Notes: generated from the letters alone by a model not told the origin. Counted from the first letter of the stretch, positions 6,217 to 15,788 are shown. The stretch is DNA of 35,815 nt from JANQPX01 sp039197065 (GCA_039197065.1 JBCCUL010000049.1:1-35815); one strand, 5' to 3'. Numbers and translations: made by a program.

Positions 6217-8565
6217 TCAGGCGGCCGAGGATGTCGGTTCGGGCGACGGCTCGATGGCGAGGCGGGTCGCGTCGAGATCGGTGAAGCGGTCTTCCCGGCA
6301 GGTGAGGATGATGACCTGCAGGCGTTCGGCCGCCTTCTTCAGAATGTTAAACATGCGCTGGTGACGCGCGTCGTCGGAGAAGGCGAGGGCGTCGTCGAGG
6401 ACGATGAGCGCGGGCAGGCCCTGCTCCCGCAGCATATCGGCATAGGCGAGCCGCGCCAGGATCGCGATCTGCTCCCGTGTGCCGTCGGAGAGCTGGAGGA
6501 AGGGCTCCTCGACGCCGTTGCGGTCGATCGCGCGGATGCTGAACGCCGGCGTCACCAGGGGGACGGCGCCTGGAAAGAGGTCCTGGATGTAAGGCGCCAG
6601 GCGGGCGGAGAGCGGGGCGTTGAAGGAGGCCTTGGCCTCGTCCGCGGCAGATTTGAGGGTGGATTGCAAGAGGGTCATGGCGCGATGGTCGAGGGCGAAG
6701 GCGTCTCGCTCCCGGGTCAGCAGATGGCGTCGGCGATCGAGCTGGTCGATCTTCTCATCGAGGCCTAGCCCGGCCCGGACGGCGATTGCCGCCTCAAGGG
6801 CCAGAACCTTCTTGCCGGCATCTTCCAAGGAACGTCGTCGTTCCTCGATCCTGCTGCGCAGCTGATCGATCTCCGCATCCAGCACTGCGCCTATGCCCTG
6901 AGCCAACGGCGCTGCCTTGAGCGCAGCCTCCGCGACATCGAGAGCGGCCCTGGCTTCAGAAATTTCGGCGCCAAAGGCAACGTCGTCCGTCTCCTCCTCG
7001 CCGTCCGCTATATCGAGTTCGGCGAGACGTTCACTTAGACGAATCTGGCGATCGGCGGATGCGGCGCTTGCCGCTTTGGCCTCCGCAGCCTGCTGACGCC
7101 CGTCGGCAAGAGCGGTTTCGCGTTCGGTGCGTGCTATGTTCAGAGCTTCGATATCATCGGCGACTGCCTGCCAGGCGGCCTCGATCATTTCTTGCTCCGC
7201 GTCCTCAAGATCGAGCGCTCGACGAAGCCGCTGGATCTCGCCTTCGGTCTCGACCTTGGCGGCAAGCGCCTCTCTCATCGGTTCGATCTTGGGCTCGATG
7301 CCGATCCGTCCGATGCCGTCGATCTCGATCGAAAGCCCCTCGACGACCTGGCGAAGATCGCTGGTGGCCGTTGCCGCCTCGCCATCGAGCCTGACGCGAT
7401 CGAGGCCATCGGTCGTCAGGTCCAGGCGGACGTCAGTGGCCAATGCGTCGAGCGTTGCCTCGATCCTGCATAGGTCCTCGAGCCGCCGGCCGAGCGCCTC
7501 GAGGTCACGCCGTCGTTCTTCTGCTGACCTCTGCCTCTCCCGGAGATCGGCAAGCCGCTCTTCGCACTCGGAAAGCGCCTGTTCGATCGTGGCAAGACGG
7601 GCCTTCGCCTCCTCGGCTGCAGTCTCGACCGTCTGGACTTCGGCGGCGATGCGCGCTCTTTCCTCGATCATGGATTGGCGCGCCGCCCGTTTCGCTTCCA
7701 CCGCCTGAAGGCGCTGGCTTGCCGCCAGGCGGTGGTTTTCCAGAACCTGACGTTCGGCCGCCTGCGCACGCGCTGCTTCCAGTGAGGCGAGGCGTTCGGC
7801 GAGCTTCTCCTGATCATCCGCCGCCTGCAGCGTCTGTCGCGCAGCGATTGCCTGTTCCAGCTGGTCGAGCTGCTCTCGAAGCGCGTCACGTTCCAAAGAC
7901 GCATGCTCGGTCTCGTGCTCTATCTCGGTGAGGCGCGTCGCTACATCCTTGTAACGGTTCTTGGGCTCACCGCGCTTACTGACGAAGCCGAACAGCGTCA
8001 TGTCGATCTCTGCGAGAAGGCCGTCGACCTCGCTTTGATTGCCGAGCTCAGCAATATCCGCGGCGATCGCCGCCTCCAGACTGTGACGGGTGCCGTCGGC
8101 TAGGTTCGGCTGCTGGAAGGAGCGGGCCTGCGGGGTCAGCAGCACGCCGAAGTGGGCCGGGCTGTCCTTGCCGGTGGTGGTTTTCTCGGCCAGGTCCAAT
8201 CGCAAAAGCCGTTTCAATTCGCGCTCGGCATCCGATCCTTCGAAGCGCCGGCCATGACTGTTCTCAAGCCTGGCATGGGGGCGCTTCAAGAAGCTCTTTT
8301 CCAAACGGTATCTTTCGCCATCGACCTCGAATTCCAGGGTGATCGTCGGCCTGGCGCCCGTGACATGGTGTGGCGAGAAGTCCTTTACGGTCTGGGTCTT
8401 GGCGCCATGGCGTTCGAACAAAGCGGCGCGTAGGGCGAGCAGCAGGGTCGATTTGCCCGTCTCGTTCGGTCCGGCGATCAGGTTGAGACCGCCGCCGAAA
8501 TTGCCCACCAGAACCGGCTGGTCGAATTTCTTGAACTGTTCGACCCTGAGCGAGAGGATCTTCAA
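6217..8565 (-). CDS. SMC/Rad50-like AAA ATPase partner of a nuclease (YhaN/SbcC type)
   Basis: This 782-residue ABC-type ATPase of the SMC superfamily has Walker A GPNETGKST (about residues 32-40) and long coiled coils rich in Glu, Arg and Ala (about 200-650). The C-terminal half-site has an ABC signature region LSDGTREQIAILARLAYADM and Walker B ALIVLDDAL. Such proteins form a clamp with a Mre11/SbcD nuclease to process DNA ends and hairpins. No CxxC zinc hook is present in the coiled coil and it is shorter than SbcC, so it is closer to the YhaN type. The start is TTG (8565), overlapping the TGA of the nuclease gene, which implies translational coupling. Confidence 0.85.
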   Translation of the reverse strand: MKILSLRVEQFKKFDQPVLVGNFGGGLNLIAGPNETGKSTLLLALRAALFERHGAKTQTVKDFSPHHVTGARPTITLEFEVDGERYRLEKSFLKRPHARLENSHGRRFEGSDAERELKRLLRLDLAEKTTTGKDSPAHFGVLLTPQARSFQQPNLADGTRHSLEAAIAADIAELGNQSEVDGLLAEIDMTLFGFVSKRGEPKNRYKDVATRLTEIEHETEHASLERDALREQLDQLEQAIAARQTLQAADDQEKLAERLASLEAARAQAAERQVLENHRLAASQRLQAVEAKRAARQSMIEERARIAAEVQTVETAAEEAKARLATIEQALSECEERLADLRERQRSAEERRRDLEALGRRLEDLCRIEATLDALATDVRLDLTTDGLDRVRLDGEAATATSDLRQVVEGLSIEIDGIGRIGIEPKIEPMREALAAKVETEGEIQRLRRALDLEDAEQEMIEAAWQAVADDIEALNIARTERETALADGRQQAAEAKAASAASADRQIRLSERLAELDIADGEEETDDVAFGAEISEARAALDVAEAALKAAPLAQGIGAVLDAEIDQLRSRIEERRRSLEDAGKKVLALEAAIAVRAGLGLDEKIDQLDRRRHLLTRERDAFALDHRAMTLLQSTLKSAADEAKASFNAPLSARLAPYIQDLFPGAVPLVTPAFSIRAIDRNGVEEPFLQLSDGTREQIAILARLAYADMLREQGLPALIVLDDALAFSDDARHQRMFNILKKAAERLQVIILTCREDRFTDLDATRLAIEPSPEPTSSAA

Positions 8566-9707
8566 GCCGCGGCCTCCTGATGGCGGCGGTGGCAGGCGAG
8601 CTGGAGATGACGGATAGCACGGACGGCGGCGGGGCGATCGGTGTGATCCTCATCTTCAGCGATGGCGCGCAGCCGCCGGATCGCCTCTTTGACGACCAGA
8701 TCACTGGTGAGCTGATCAAGCTCGTGGTCCGAAGGACGGATGATCAGATGCTCGCGGCCGAGATCCAGATGGCAAAGGGCTGCTGCAAGGCCGGTTTCGG
8801 CGATCAGCTGTTCGAACAGGTCGTGCTCGGCAAGCGTCAACATGCCCTGAACCTCGAGACGGAGAAGAAGGCGCGAAAGATCGAGCTGATCATCGCGGAT
8901 CCGCTGGTCGAGCCGGCGGATATCATCGGCATCCTGAAGGGTAACATCCTCCTTCATCCAGCGATGCTGAGCGGTCCTATGCGCCGTCACGGCCGGCGTC
9001 GCCGTCTCCAGATCGACCATAAGCACCTGGCCGCTTTCCGGCTGATCGAAACCATCCGGCTCGGGTGTGCCGGCATACCAGCTGTTCGGGGTGATCATCT
9101 TCGTGCCGTGCCAATCACCGAGCGCCAGATAGGTGAGGCCCGCCTGCTTTGCCCGGTCCGGCGCAATCAGATTGGGCGTCGGCGTACTGCTGCCGAATTC
9201 GGCGATCGAACCATGGGCGAGGCCGACCCGCAGGCAGCCCGCGGGTGTCGGCGCGCCCGCCATCCAGGCGGTCGGGTCATCAAGGATATGTTTCTGGCGA
9301 AGCGGTGCCGGCAGAAGCCAGGTTCGATCATCCAAAGGGATGGGGACCTGTTCGCGATGGATCCTGACATTGTCCAGCAGCCCGATCGAATGAACGCGGT
9401 GCCAAAGCCCGTTCGGCAGATCGGGATCGTGATTGCCGGGTATTAGGTGCCAGGTGACCGCAGGAAACCGGCGCATGACCTCGAGCGGCTCAGCCAGCGT
9501 CTTCGCATCGGGGCTCTGCCGGTCATAAACGTCGCCGGCCACGAGAACGGTGCGCGCATTCTCTGCGACTGCGAGCTTGCCGATCTCGGCGATCGCATCG
9601 AGCCTCGCCTTTTGCAGCAGCGCCATGACTCGGTCGCCCGCAAACGGAAAGACCTTGCCGATATGCCAATCGGATGTGTGGATCAAACGCAGGGGGCCGC
9701 CCTCCAT
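8562..9707 (-). CDS. Mre11/SbcD-like metallophosphoesterase nuclease
   Basis: This 381-residue calcineurin-like phosphoesterase belongs to the Mre11/SbcD/YhaO group. The metal-binding motifs are in order: HTSDWHIG (DxH), VAGDVYDRQSP (GD), PGNHDPD (GNHD), and later LAHGSIAEFG and ALGDWHG. The C-terminal third is the capping/ATPase-contact region. It would cut DNA ends as a complex with the ATPase encoded by the overlapping next gene. tldD lies 177 bp upstream on the same strand, possibly co-transcribed but functionally unrelated. Confidence 0.88.
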   Translation of the reverse strand: MEGGPLRLIHTSDWHIGKVFPFAGDRVMALLQKARLDAIAEIGKLAVAENARTVLVAGDVYDRQSPDAKTLAEPLEVMRRFPAVTWHLIPGNHDPDLPNGLWHRVHSIGLLDNVRIHREQVPIPLDDRTWLLPAPLRQKHILDDPTAWMAGAPTPAGCLRVGLAHGSIAEFGSSTPTPNLIAPDRAKQAGLTYLALGDWHGTKMITPNSWYAGTPEPDGFDQPESGQVLMVDLETATPAVTAHRTAQHRWMKEDVTLQDADDIRRLDQRIRDDQLDLSRLLLRLEVQGMLTLAEHDLFEQLIAETGLAAALCHLDLGREHLIIRPSDHELDQLTSDLVVKEAIRRLRAIAEDEDHTDRPAAVRAIRHLQLACHRRHQEAAA

Positions 9708-9884
9708 GAAGGAAACGCAAGCGTCAGCGTTGCCGGCCTTTTACCACCGCTCCCCTGTCAATCCAAGTGAAGGCTGCGCCTTCGGGCTGGACTTGCCTGG
9801 GCCCCGCAAGAAAGTCCGAGTCTCCATTATCGAACGATGACGTTCGGCACGAGACGCCGGCCAAAAAAGCCGCCGGCAGGGCGT

Positions 9885-11321
9885 TTACGAAGTGGCCGTG
9901 CCACCGATGGTGAGGCCGTCGATGCGAAGAGTGGGCTGGCCGACGCCGACGGGGACCCACTGGCCTTCCTTGCCGCAGGTGCCAACGCCGTTGTCGAGCT
10001 TCATGTCGTTGCCGACGGCGCGCACGCGGGTCAGGCAATCGGGGCCGTTGCCGATGATCGTGGCGCCTTTGACCGGCGCCGTGACCTTGCCGTCCTCGAT
10101 CAGATAAGCCTCGGAGGCGGTGAACACGAACTTGCCGGACGTGATGTCCACCTGGCCGCCGCCGAAGCTGACCGCATAGAGACCGTTCTTGACACTTTCC
10201 AGGATCTCCTTGGGATCGTCGGTGCCGGAGCGCATATAGGTGTTGGTCATGCGCGGCATCGGCTGGTGCGCGAAGCTCTGGCGCCGGCCGTTGCCGGTGG
10301 GCTTATGACCCATCAGCCGGGCATTCTGGCGATCCTGCATATAGCCGACCAAGATACCGTCCTCGATCAGCACGTTGCAGCCGGACGGGGTGCCCTCATC
10401 ATCGATGGTGAGCGAGCCGCGGCGATCGTTGATGGTGCCGTCGTCGACCACGGTGACGCCGGGTGCTGCGACACGCTCGCCGAGGAGGCCTGAGAACGCC
10501 GAGGTTTCCTTCCGATTGAAGTCGCCTTCGAGGCCATGGCCGATCGCCTCATGCAGGAGGATGCCGGGCCAGCCTGGGCCTAGCACGACATTCATTTCAC
10601 CGGCGGGCGCCGCCACCGCGTCGAGTTTGACGACGGCCTCGCGGATCGCCTCGTCGACCATATGCTGCCACTTGGCGTCATCGAGGAAATCGTCATAGCC
10701 GACGCGTCCGCCGGCGCCATAGCCGCCGGTTTCCATGCGATCGCCGTCCGCCACCACGACGCTTACATTCAGACGCACCAGCGGGCGGATGTCGCTCTGG
10801 CGAAGGCCGTCCGGACGGATGATCTCCACCTGCTGCCAGGTGCCGGCCAGACTGGCGCTCACCTGCTTCACCCTCGGGTCTTTCTGCCGGGCATAGGCGT
10901 CGATTTTTTCGAGCACCGCGATTTTGGCCGTATGATCCTTGGCACGAATGGGGTTGTCTTCGCCGTAGCGGCGCTGGTTGGTGCCTTGGGGCGGAACCGC
11001 AAGCGTGCCGCTATAGCCGGCGCGCACGGCGCCGACCGCATTGAGCGCCCTGCTGACCGCAGCTTCGCTGAAATCAGGACTGTGCGCGCAGCCGACGGCG
11101 TCACCGGCGACCGCACGCAGGCCGAAGCCCTGGGTGGTGTCGAACGCAGCGCTCTTCAGGCGGCCGTCGTCGAAGCCATAGCTCTCGGTTTCCCGATATT
11201 CCAAAAACAGCTCACCGTCATCGACCCCGCCAAGCCCGTCGCCGATCAAGTCGATCAGCCGATCAGGCTCCAGGTCGAAGCGCTCGGCAAGGGGTGATGA
11301 TTGAGTGGTGGAGGAGGCCAT
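9885..11321 (-). CDS. tldD: Metalloprotease TldD
   Basis: This 478-residue protein is the zinc-protease subunit of the TldD/TldE complex, which digests unfolded peptides and matures some modified peptides in the cytoplasm. The active-site helix is LHEAIGHGLEGD (HExxxH, about residue 257), and the C-terminal GxCGKxGQ(W)VPVG pattern is seen as GTCGKEGQWVPVGVG. Length is normal. The ATG at 11321 is accepted because MASSTTQSS precedes the conserved domain. No tldE (pmbA) is in the window, which is common in this class. Gene-free DNA upstream separates it from the divergent cox operon. Confidence 0.95.
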   Translation of the reverse strand: MASSTTQSSPLAERFDLEPDRLIDLIGDGLGGVDDGELFLEYRETESYGFDDGRLKSAAFDTTQGFGLRAVAGDAVGCAHSPDFSEAAVSRALNAVGAVRAGYSGTLAVPPQGTNQRRYGEDNPIRAKDHTAKIAVLEKIDAYARQKDPRVKQVSASLAGTWQQVEIIRPDGLRQSDIRPLVRLNVSVVVADGDRMETGGYGAGGRVGYDDFLDDAKWQHMVDEAIREAVVKLDAVAAPAGEMNVVLGPGWPGILLHEAIGHGLEGDFNRKETSAFSGLLGERVAAPGVTVVDDGTINDRRGSLTIDDEGTPSGCNVLIEDGILVGYMQDRQNARLMGHKPTGNGRRQSFAHQPMPRMTNTYMRSGTDDPKEILESVKNGLYAVSFGGGQVDITSGKFVFTASEAYLIEDGKVTAPVKGATIIGNGPDCLTRVRAVGNDMKLDNGVGTCGKEGQWVPVGVGQPTLRIDGLTIGGTATS

Positions 11322-11605
11322 TTTGCTGTTCCCGTGGCGTGGCAGGCGTTGGCGAGGGACGCCGCGACCAGGCGTCGCGGTAGATGATTCACTATTCAGT
11401 AAGCTTTATAAACCATAAAGCCAAAGCGCGGCCATAACACCTATGCGCTTTAGGGATGCTGATGAAATTGCGACATACTGTCTCCAAAGCCGTGTGATGG
11501 CCTGAACTCTATAGAATTCAGAATTTACCGATGTACCCTCTTCGTGTACCTACCCGGCAAAGTGACTGCGAGCTTGATTAAACGAAACAGAGTGCGAGAA
11601 GCTGC
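11322..11605 (+). promoter_or_regulatory. Divergent promoter region tldD / cox operon with a 16-bp near-palindrome
   Basis: This 284-bp gap is more AT-rich than its surroundings and must hold the promoters of both tldD and the cytochrome oxidase operon. GAACTCTATAGAATTC (11504-11519) is a palindrome broken at one pair and could be an operator. I could not settle on -35/-10 boxes. No RNA gene was seen. Confidence 0.4.
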
Positions 11606-12427
11606 ATGCCGCTGCTAATCTTATCCTTCGCAATGGTTTTGATCGGAGCAGGCAACGCTTTTGCCACAGGCGCCGAGCCGTGGCAGCTTGGCCTGCAGGA
11701 AGCGGCTTCGCCGACCATGGAGCGGATCGTTTCCTTTCACGATCTGCTGATGTGGATCATCACGCTGATCACGATCTTCGTTTTGGCGCTTCTCGCTTAC
11801 GTCTGTGTGCGCTTCAAGGCATCGAACAATGAAGTGCCCTCCAAGCGCACCCATAACGCGATGCTCGAAATCGCGTGGACGGCGATCCCGGTGTTGATCC
11901 TGGTCGTGATCGCGATCCCGTCGTTCAAGCTTCTTTACTATGCCGACTCGGTTGAAGAGACCGAAATGACGATCAAGGCGATTGGGCGGCAGTGGTATTG
12001 GTCTTATGAGTATCAGGATGAAGAGGACGACGAGGTCAGCTTCACCTTCGATGCTTTCATGATCGCAGACGAGGACATCGACGAGGAGGCGGGGCAGGTT
12101 CGTCTTCTTGAAACCGACAACCGTGTGGTCGTACCTGTCGAAACCAACATTCGGCTGCTGACCACGGCTTCGGACGTTATTCACAGCTGGGCGATCCCCG
12201 CCTTTGGCGTCAAGCTGGATGCCGTGCCGGGGCATGTGAACGAGGTGTGGTTCAGGGTTGACGAACCCGGTGTCTACTACGGTCAATGTTCGGAGCTTTG
12301 CGGTGCCTATCATGGCTTCATGCCGATCACCGTCGAAGCCGTCTCCAAGGACGAGTATGACGCTTGGAGACAGCAGGCAGAGGAACAGTTCGCGAAGGCC
12401 GGCGACCTCGACGTCGCCGCTCGCTGA
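11606..12427 (+). CDS. coxB: Cytochrome c oxidase subunit II
   Basis: This 273-residue precursor starts with a signal sequence (MPLLILSFAMVLIGAGNAFA). Two transmembrane helices follow (about residues 45-70 and 90-112), then a periplasmic cupredoxin domain. The CuA centre is complete: SDVIHSW supplies the first histidine, and QCSELCGAYHGFM (about residue 228) supplies both cysteines, the second histidine and the methionine. It receives electrons from cytochrome c and passes them to subunit I. There is no fused cytochrome c domain, as expected for an aa3 oxidase. It is the first gene of the operon, 25 bp before coxA. Confidence 0.96.
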   Translation: MPLLILSFAMVLIGAGNAFATGAEPWQLGLQEAASPTMERIVSFHDLLMWIITLITIFVLALLAYVCVRFKASNNEVPSKRTHNAMLEIAWTAIPVLILVVIAIPSFKLLYYADSVEETEMTIKAIGRQWYWSYEYQDEEDDEVSFTFDAFMIADEDIDEEAGQVRLLETDNRVVVPVETNIRLLTTASDVIHSWAIPAFGVKLDAVPGHVNEVWFRVDEPGVYYGQCSELCGAYHGFMPITVEAVSKDEYDAWRQQAEEQFAKAGDLDVAAR

Positions 12428-12452
12428 ACGATAGGGAACGAGGAGAGCCGGC

Positions 12453-14045
12453 ATGGCCCATGATGCAGCGCTGACCGACGAGCATGGCGCACCCAAAAGC
12501 TTCGTGACGCGGTGGGTTTTTTCGACCAACCACAAAGATATCGGCACGCTTTATCTGAGCTCCGCGTTCATCGCCGGTATCATCGGCCTCATCCTTTCCG
12601 TGCTGTTCCGCATGGAGCTGATGCAGCCGGGCATGCAGTATTTCGGCGACAATCCTCACATCTACAACGTCATGGTCACCGCCCACGGTCTGATCATGGT
12701 GTTCTTCTTCATCATGCCGGCGCTGATCGGCGGTTTCGGCAATTGGATGGTGCCGTTGATGATCGGGGCGCCTGACATGGCGTTTCCGCGTATGAACAAT
12801 ATCAGCTTCTGGCTGCTGGTGCCGGCGTTCCTGCTGCTGGTGGGCTCCATGTTCGTCGGTGACGGCGTCGGAGGCGGGTGGACGATCTATCCACCCTTAT
12901 CGTCATCAGTCGGCAATGCGTCCGTTTCGGTCGATATGGCGATCTTTGCGCTTCATCTCGCCGGCGCGTCGTCGCTGCTCGGCGCGATCAACTTCATCAC
13001 CACCATCTTCAACATGCGCGCACCCGGCATGACGCTGCACAAGATGCCGCTCTTTGCCTGGGCCATCCTGGTGACGGCTTTCCTTCTGCTGCTCGCCGTG
13101 CCGGTGTTGGCCGGCGCCATCACCATGCTGCTGACCGACCGGAATTTCGGCACCAGCTTCTTCGTGCCGGAAGGCGGCGGTGACCCGATCCTGTTCCAGC
13201 ATCTCTTCTGGTTCTTCGGTCATCCCGAAGTTTACATCATGATCCTGCCGGGCTTCGGTATCATCAGCCATATCGTAGCGACGTTTTCGAAGAAGCCGGT
13301 GTTCGGCTATCTCGGCATGGCCTACGCCATGGTCGCGATCGGCGTGATCGGCTTCGTCGTCTGGGCGCATCACATGTACACCGTCGGCATGGGCGTCGAT
13401 GTGCGTGCTTATTTCGTCGCCGCGACAATGGTCATCGCGGTGCCGACCGGCATTAAGATCTTCAGCTGGATCGCCACCATGTGGGGCGGGTCGATCGAGT
13501 TCAAAGTGCCGATGTTGTGGGCGGTCGGATTCATCTTCCTGTTCACGGTCGGCGGCGTCACCGGTGTCGTCCTGGCCAATTCGGGCGTCGATCTTGCCCT
13601 GCACGATACCTATTACGTCGTCGCCCACTTCCACTATGTGCTGTCACTCGGCGCGATGTTCACCATCTTCGCAGGCATCTACTACTGGATCGGTAAGATG
13701 TACGGGCGCCAATATCCGGAAACGCTCGGCAAGATCCATTTCTGGCTGACATTCATCGGCGTCAACCTCGCCTTCTTCCCGCAGCACTTCCTGGGTCTCG
13801 CGGGCATGCCAAGGCGTATCCCAGATTATCCTGATGTCTATGCCGGCTGGAATATGGTGTCCTCGATCGGCGCCTACATCTCCGCCGCAAGCGCCGTGTT
13901 CTTCATCTATGTGATGTACAAGACCTTCACATCGGGTGAAAAATGCTCGGATAATCCATGGGGCGAGGGTGCGGATACCCTGGAGTGGACTGTTTCCTCA
14001 CCGCCGCCGTTCCATACCTTCAACGATCTTCCGCAGGTCAAATAG
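12453..14045 (+). CDS. coxA: Cytochrome c oxidase subunit I
   Basis: This 530-residue haem-copper oxidase catalytic subunit has twelve membrane helices. STNHKDIGTLYL opens the conserved region. WFFGHPEVYIMILPGFG carries the CuB histidine and cross-linked tyrosine of the K channel, and HHMYTVGM the next two CuB histidines. DTYYVVAHFHYVLS carries the haem a3 and haem a ligands. It reduces oxygen to water and pumps protons. The start follows an AGGAG site. Length and motifs are normal for type A1 oxidases. Confidence 0.97.
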   Translation: MAHDAALTDEHGAPKSFVTRWVFSTNHKDIGTLYLSSAFIAGIIGLILSVLFRMELMQPGMQYFGDNPHIYNVMVTAHGLIMVFFFIMPALIGGFGNWMVPLMIGAPDMAFPRMNNISFWLLVPAFLLLVGSMFVGDGVGGGWTIYPPLSSSVGNASVSVDMAIFALHLAGASSLLGAINFITTIFNMRAPGMTLHKMPLFAWAILVTAFLLLLAVPVLAGAITMLLTDRNFGTSFFVPEGGGDPILFQHLFWFFGHPEVYIMILPGFGIISHIVATFSKKPVFGYLGMAYAMVAIGVIGFVVWAHHMYTVGMGVDVRAYFVAATMVIAVPTGIKIFSWIATMWGGSIEFKVPMLWAVGFIFLFTVGGVTGVVLANSGVDLALHDTYYVVAHFHYVLSLGAMFTIFAGIYYWIGKMYGRQYPETLGKIHFWLTFIGVNLAFFPQHFLGLAGMPRRIPDYPDVYAGWNMVSSIGAYISAASAVFFIYVMYKTFTSGEKCSDNPWGEGADTLEWTVSSPPPFHTFNDLPQVK

Positions 14046-14065
14046 GAGGGGTCGGCTCGGCTGCC

Positions 14066-14989
14066 ATGAGTGAGAAGTCGATCGCCATAACCGAAGACGT
14101 CGCTGATATTTCCGATATCAGCGACTTTTGGCGTCTTTTGAAACCTAATGTTATGTCGCTCGTGGTGTTCACCGCTGGCGTCGGGCTCTATCTGGCGCCT
14201 GGGACGATCCACCCGCTTTTGGCGGCTATCGCGATCCTTTGCATCGCCGTTGCAGCCGGCGCGTCGGCGGCGATCAACAATGCCTATGATGCCGATATCG
14301 ACCGGATCATGGCGCGCACGAAGAAGCGCCCGACGGCATCCGGAAGAATTCAGCCGGCGGATGCGCTTGCCTACGGGCTGACGCTTGCTGTCTTCTCCAT
14401 CATGGTCATGGGACTTGCCGTCAACTGGATGGCGGCTTTGCTGATTGCCGTAACGATCGCCTTCTATGTCCTGATCTACACGATGTGGCTAAAGCGGCGC
14501 ACGCCGCAGAACATCGTGATCGGTGGTGCTGCCGGGGCTTTGCCGCCGATGATTGGCTGGGCGGCGGTCACGGGCGATGTCAGCCTTACATCCATTGCGT
14601 TGTTTGCCGTCATCTTCTTCTGGACCCCGCCGCATTTCTGGGCGCTCGCGCTCTTTCGGTCCAAGGACTATGAGAATGTCGGCGTGCCGATGCTGCCGGT
14701 GACAGCGGGCGCTGCGGCGACGAGGCTGCAAATCCTTATCTATACGATCATTCTGCTTCCCATCAGCCTGCTGCCGGTGCTGGTCGGTCCCTCAGGTCTA
14801 CTTTACGCGACCGTTGCGGCGGTGCTCGGAAGCGGCTTTCTGCTGCATGCGCTTCGTCTCTGGCGTGACGGCACCCAGCGTTCAGCGACCAAGACGTTCC
14901 GCTTCTCGATCATTTATCTCTTCGGCCTATTTGGCGCGCTTGCTGCGGATCGTCTTTTGTCGACGCTGATTCCGATGGTTTCGGGATGA
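14066..14989 (+). CDS. ctaB: Protohaem IX farnesyltransferase (haem O synthase)
   Basis: This 307-residue membrane prenyltransferase of the UbiA family converts haem B to haem O, the precursor of the haem A in subunit I. The first aspartate motif is NNAYDADIDRIMARTKKRPTA (about 70-90), diagnostic for CtaB/CyoE. Later TPPHFWALALFRSKDYENVG gives the second conserved loop. The ATG at 14066 after AGGAGGG (14044-14050) is preferred over the longer frame, which overlaps coxA. It overlaps the next small gene by ATGA. Confidence 0.95.
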   Translation: MSEKSIAITEDVADISDISDFWRLLKPNVMSLVVFTAGVGLYLAPGTIHPLLAAIAILCIAVAAGASAAINNAYDADIDRIMARTKKRPTASGRIQPADALAYGLTLAVFSIMVMGLAVNWMAALLIAVTIAFYVLIYTMWLKRRTPQNIVIGGAAGALPPMIGWAAVTGDVSLTSIALFAVIFFWTPPHFWALALFRSKDYENVGVPMLPVTAGAAATRLQILIYTIILLPISLLPVLVGPSGLLYATVAAVLGSGFLLHALRLWRDGTQRSATKTFRFSIIYLFGLFGALAADRLLSTLIPMVSG

Positions 14990-15126
14990 GCACCATGGTC
15001 GAGCTTACGCCTGATCAGAGGCGCCGCCGGCGCCGCAAGAATATCGCGCTTGCGGTCGGACTGCTTCTTCTGGTGGTGTTGTTCTACGTGATCACCGTGG
15101 TCAAACTCAGCAGTAACGTGGCCTGA
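14986..15126 (+). CDS. Small single-span membrane protein of the cox operon (CoxF-like)
   Basis: This is a 46-residue frame. It starts at the ATG overlapping the ctaB stop (ATGA) and ends with TGA overlapping the ctaG start (TGATG). The protein has a short polar N-terminus with six arginines in a row (DQRRRRRRKN) and then one hydrophobic helix (about residues 19-39), so the N-terminus should stay in the cytoplasm. Tiny proteins at this exact place, between ctaB and ctaG, are known in alphaproteobacteria and are often called CoxF or oxidase assembly protein. Coupling on both sides argues that it is translated. Its biochemical role is not established. Confidence 0.8.
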   Translation: MSTMVELTPDQRRRRRRKNIALAVGLLLLVVLFYVITVVKLSSNVA

Positions 15127-15704
15127 TGTCGAAGCCCCGCAAACATCTGATCACAGCCTACAGCGCCTTTGGCGTCATCCTGTTCATGATCGGCCTGACC
15201 GCAGCGTCGGTGCCTCTTTACCGTCTGTTTTGCCAAGTCACTGGCTATGGCGGCACGACGCAAGTTGCCGAAGAGGCTGTTCCGGAAGCGCTCGAAGAAA
15301 CGATCCGCGTTCGATTCGATGCCAGTATCGGCGACGAGCTTCCCTGGCGTTTTCAACCCGCCCAGCGCGAGATCGAAGTCCGGATTGGCGAAGAGAACCT
15401 CGCCTTCTATCGAGCGGCTAATACTTCCGACCATCCCGTCGTGGGAACCTCAACGTTCAACGTGACGCCGCACAAGGCCGGCCCTTATTTTTCCAAGATC
15501 GCCTGTTTCTGTTTCCAAGAGCAGGTGTTGCAGCCCGGCGAGGAAGTCGACATGCCCGTTTCCTTTTTCGTCGACCCGGCGATCCTGGACGATCCGAGCA
15601 CGCGTGACCTCAAGACCATCACGCTTTCCTACACGTTTTTCATGCTGGAGGAAGAGACCGAGAAGCTGGTCGACGCCTCAAAGAATGAGCGGCCCGCATC
15701 ATGA
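15126..15704 (+). CDS. ctaG: Cytochrome c oxidase assembly protein CtaG/Cox11
   Basis: This 192-residue protein is anchored by one N-terminal helix (about 10-30), with a periplasmic immunoglobulin-like domain that delivers copper to the CuB site of subunit I. The copper-binding motif is ACFCFQEQ near residue 130, and the conserved LYRLFCQVTGYGG follows the membrane helix with a further cysteine. Length is as in other alphaproteobacteria. The start overlaps the stop of the preceding small gene by one base. Confidence 0.96.
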   Translation: MSKPRKHLITAYSAFGVILFMIGLTAASVPLYRLFCQVTGYGGTTQVAEEAVPEALEETIRVRFDASIGDELPWRFQPAQREIEVRIGEENLAFYRAANTSDHPVVGTSTFNVTPHKAGPYFSKIACFCFQEQVLQPGEEVDMPVSFFVDPAILDDPSTRDLKTITLSYTFFMLEEETEKLVDASKNERPAS

Positions 15705-15788
15705 CGGGGCCGTTAGCTGAAACACTTAAGAATAGCTGGCCATGCCATGGCCGCGTACTGTTGACTAGAAGAGCCAGGAGAAGACGCG

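Noticed and set aside
8580..9446. 288-codon plus-strand open frame
   Set aside because: Antisense shadow of the SbcD-like nuclease; no family resemblance.
9845..9885. Terminator after tldD using GCCGGC repeats around a T run
   Set aside because: The T run is in the loop rather than after the stem, and GCCGGC is itself palindromic, so pairing is expected by chance.
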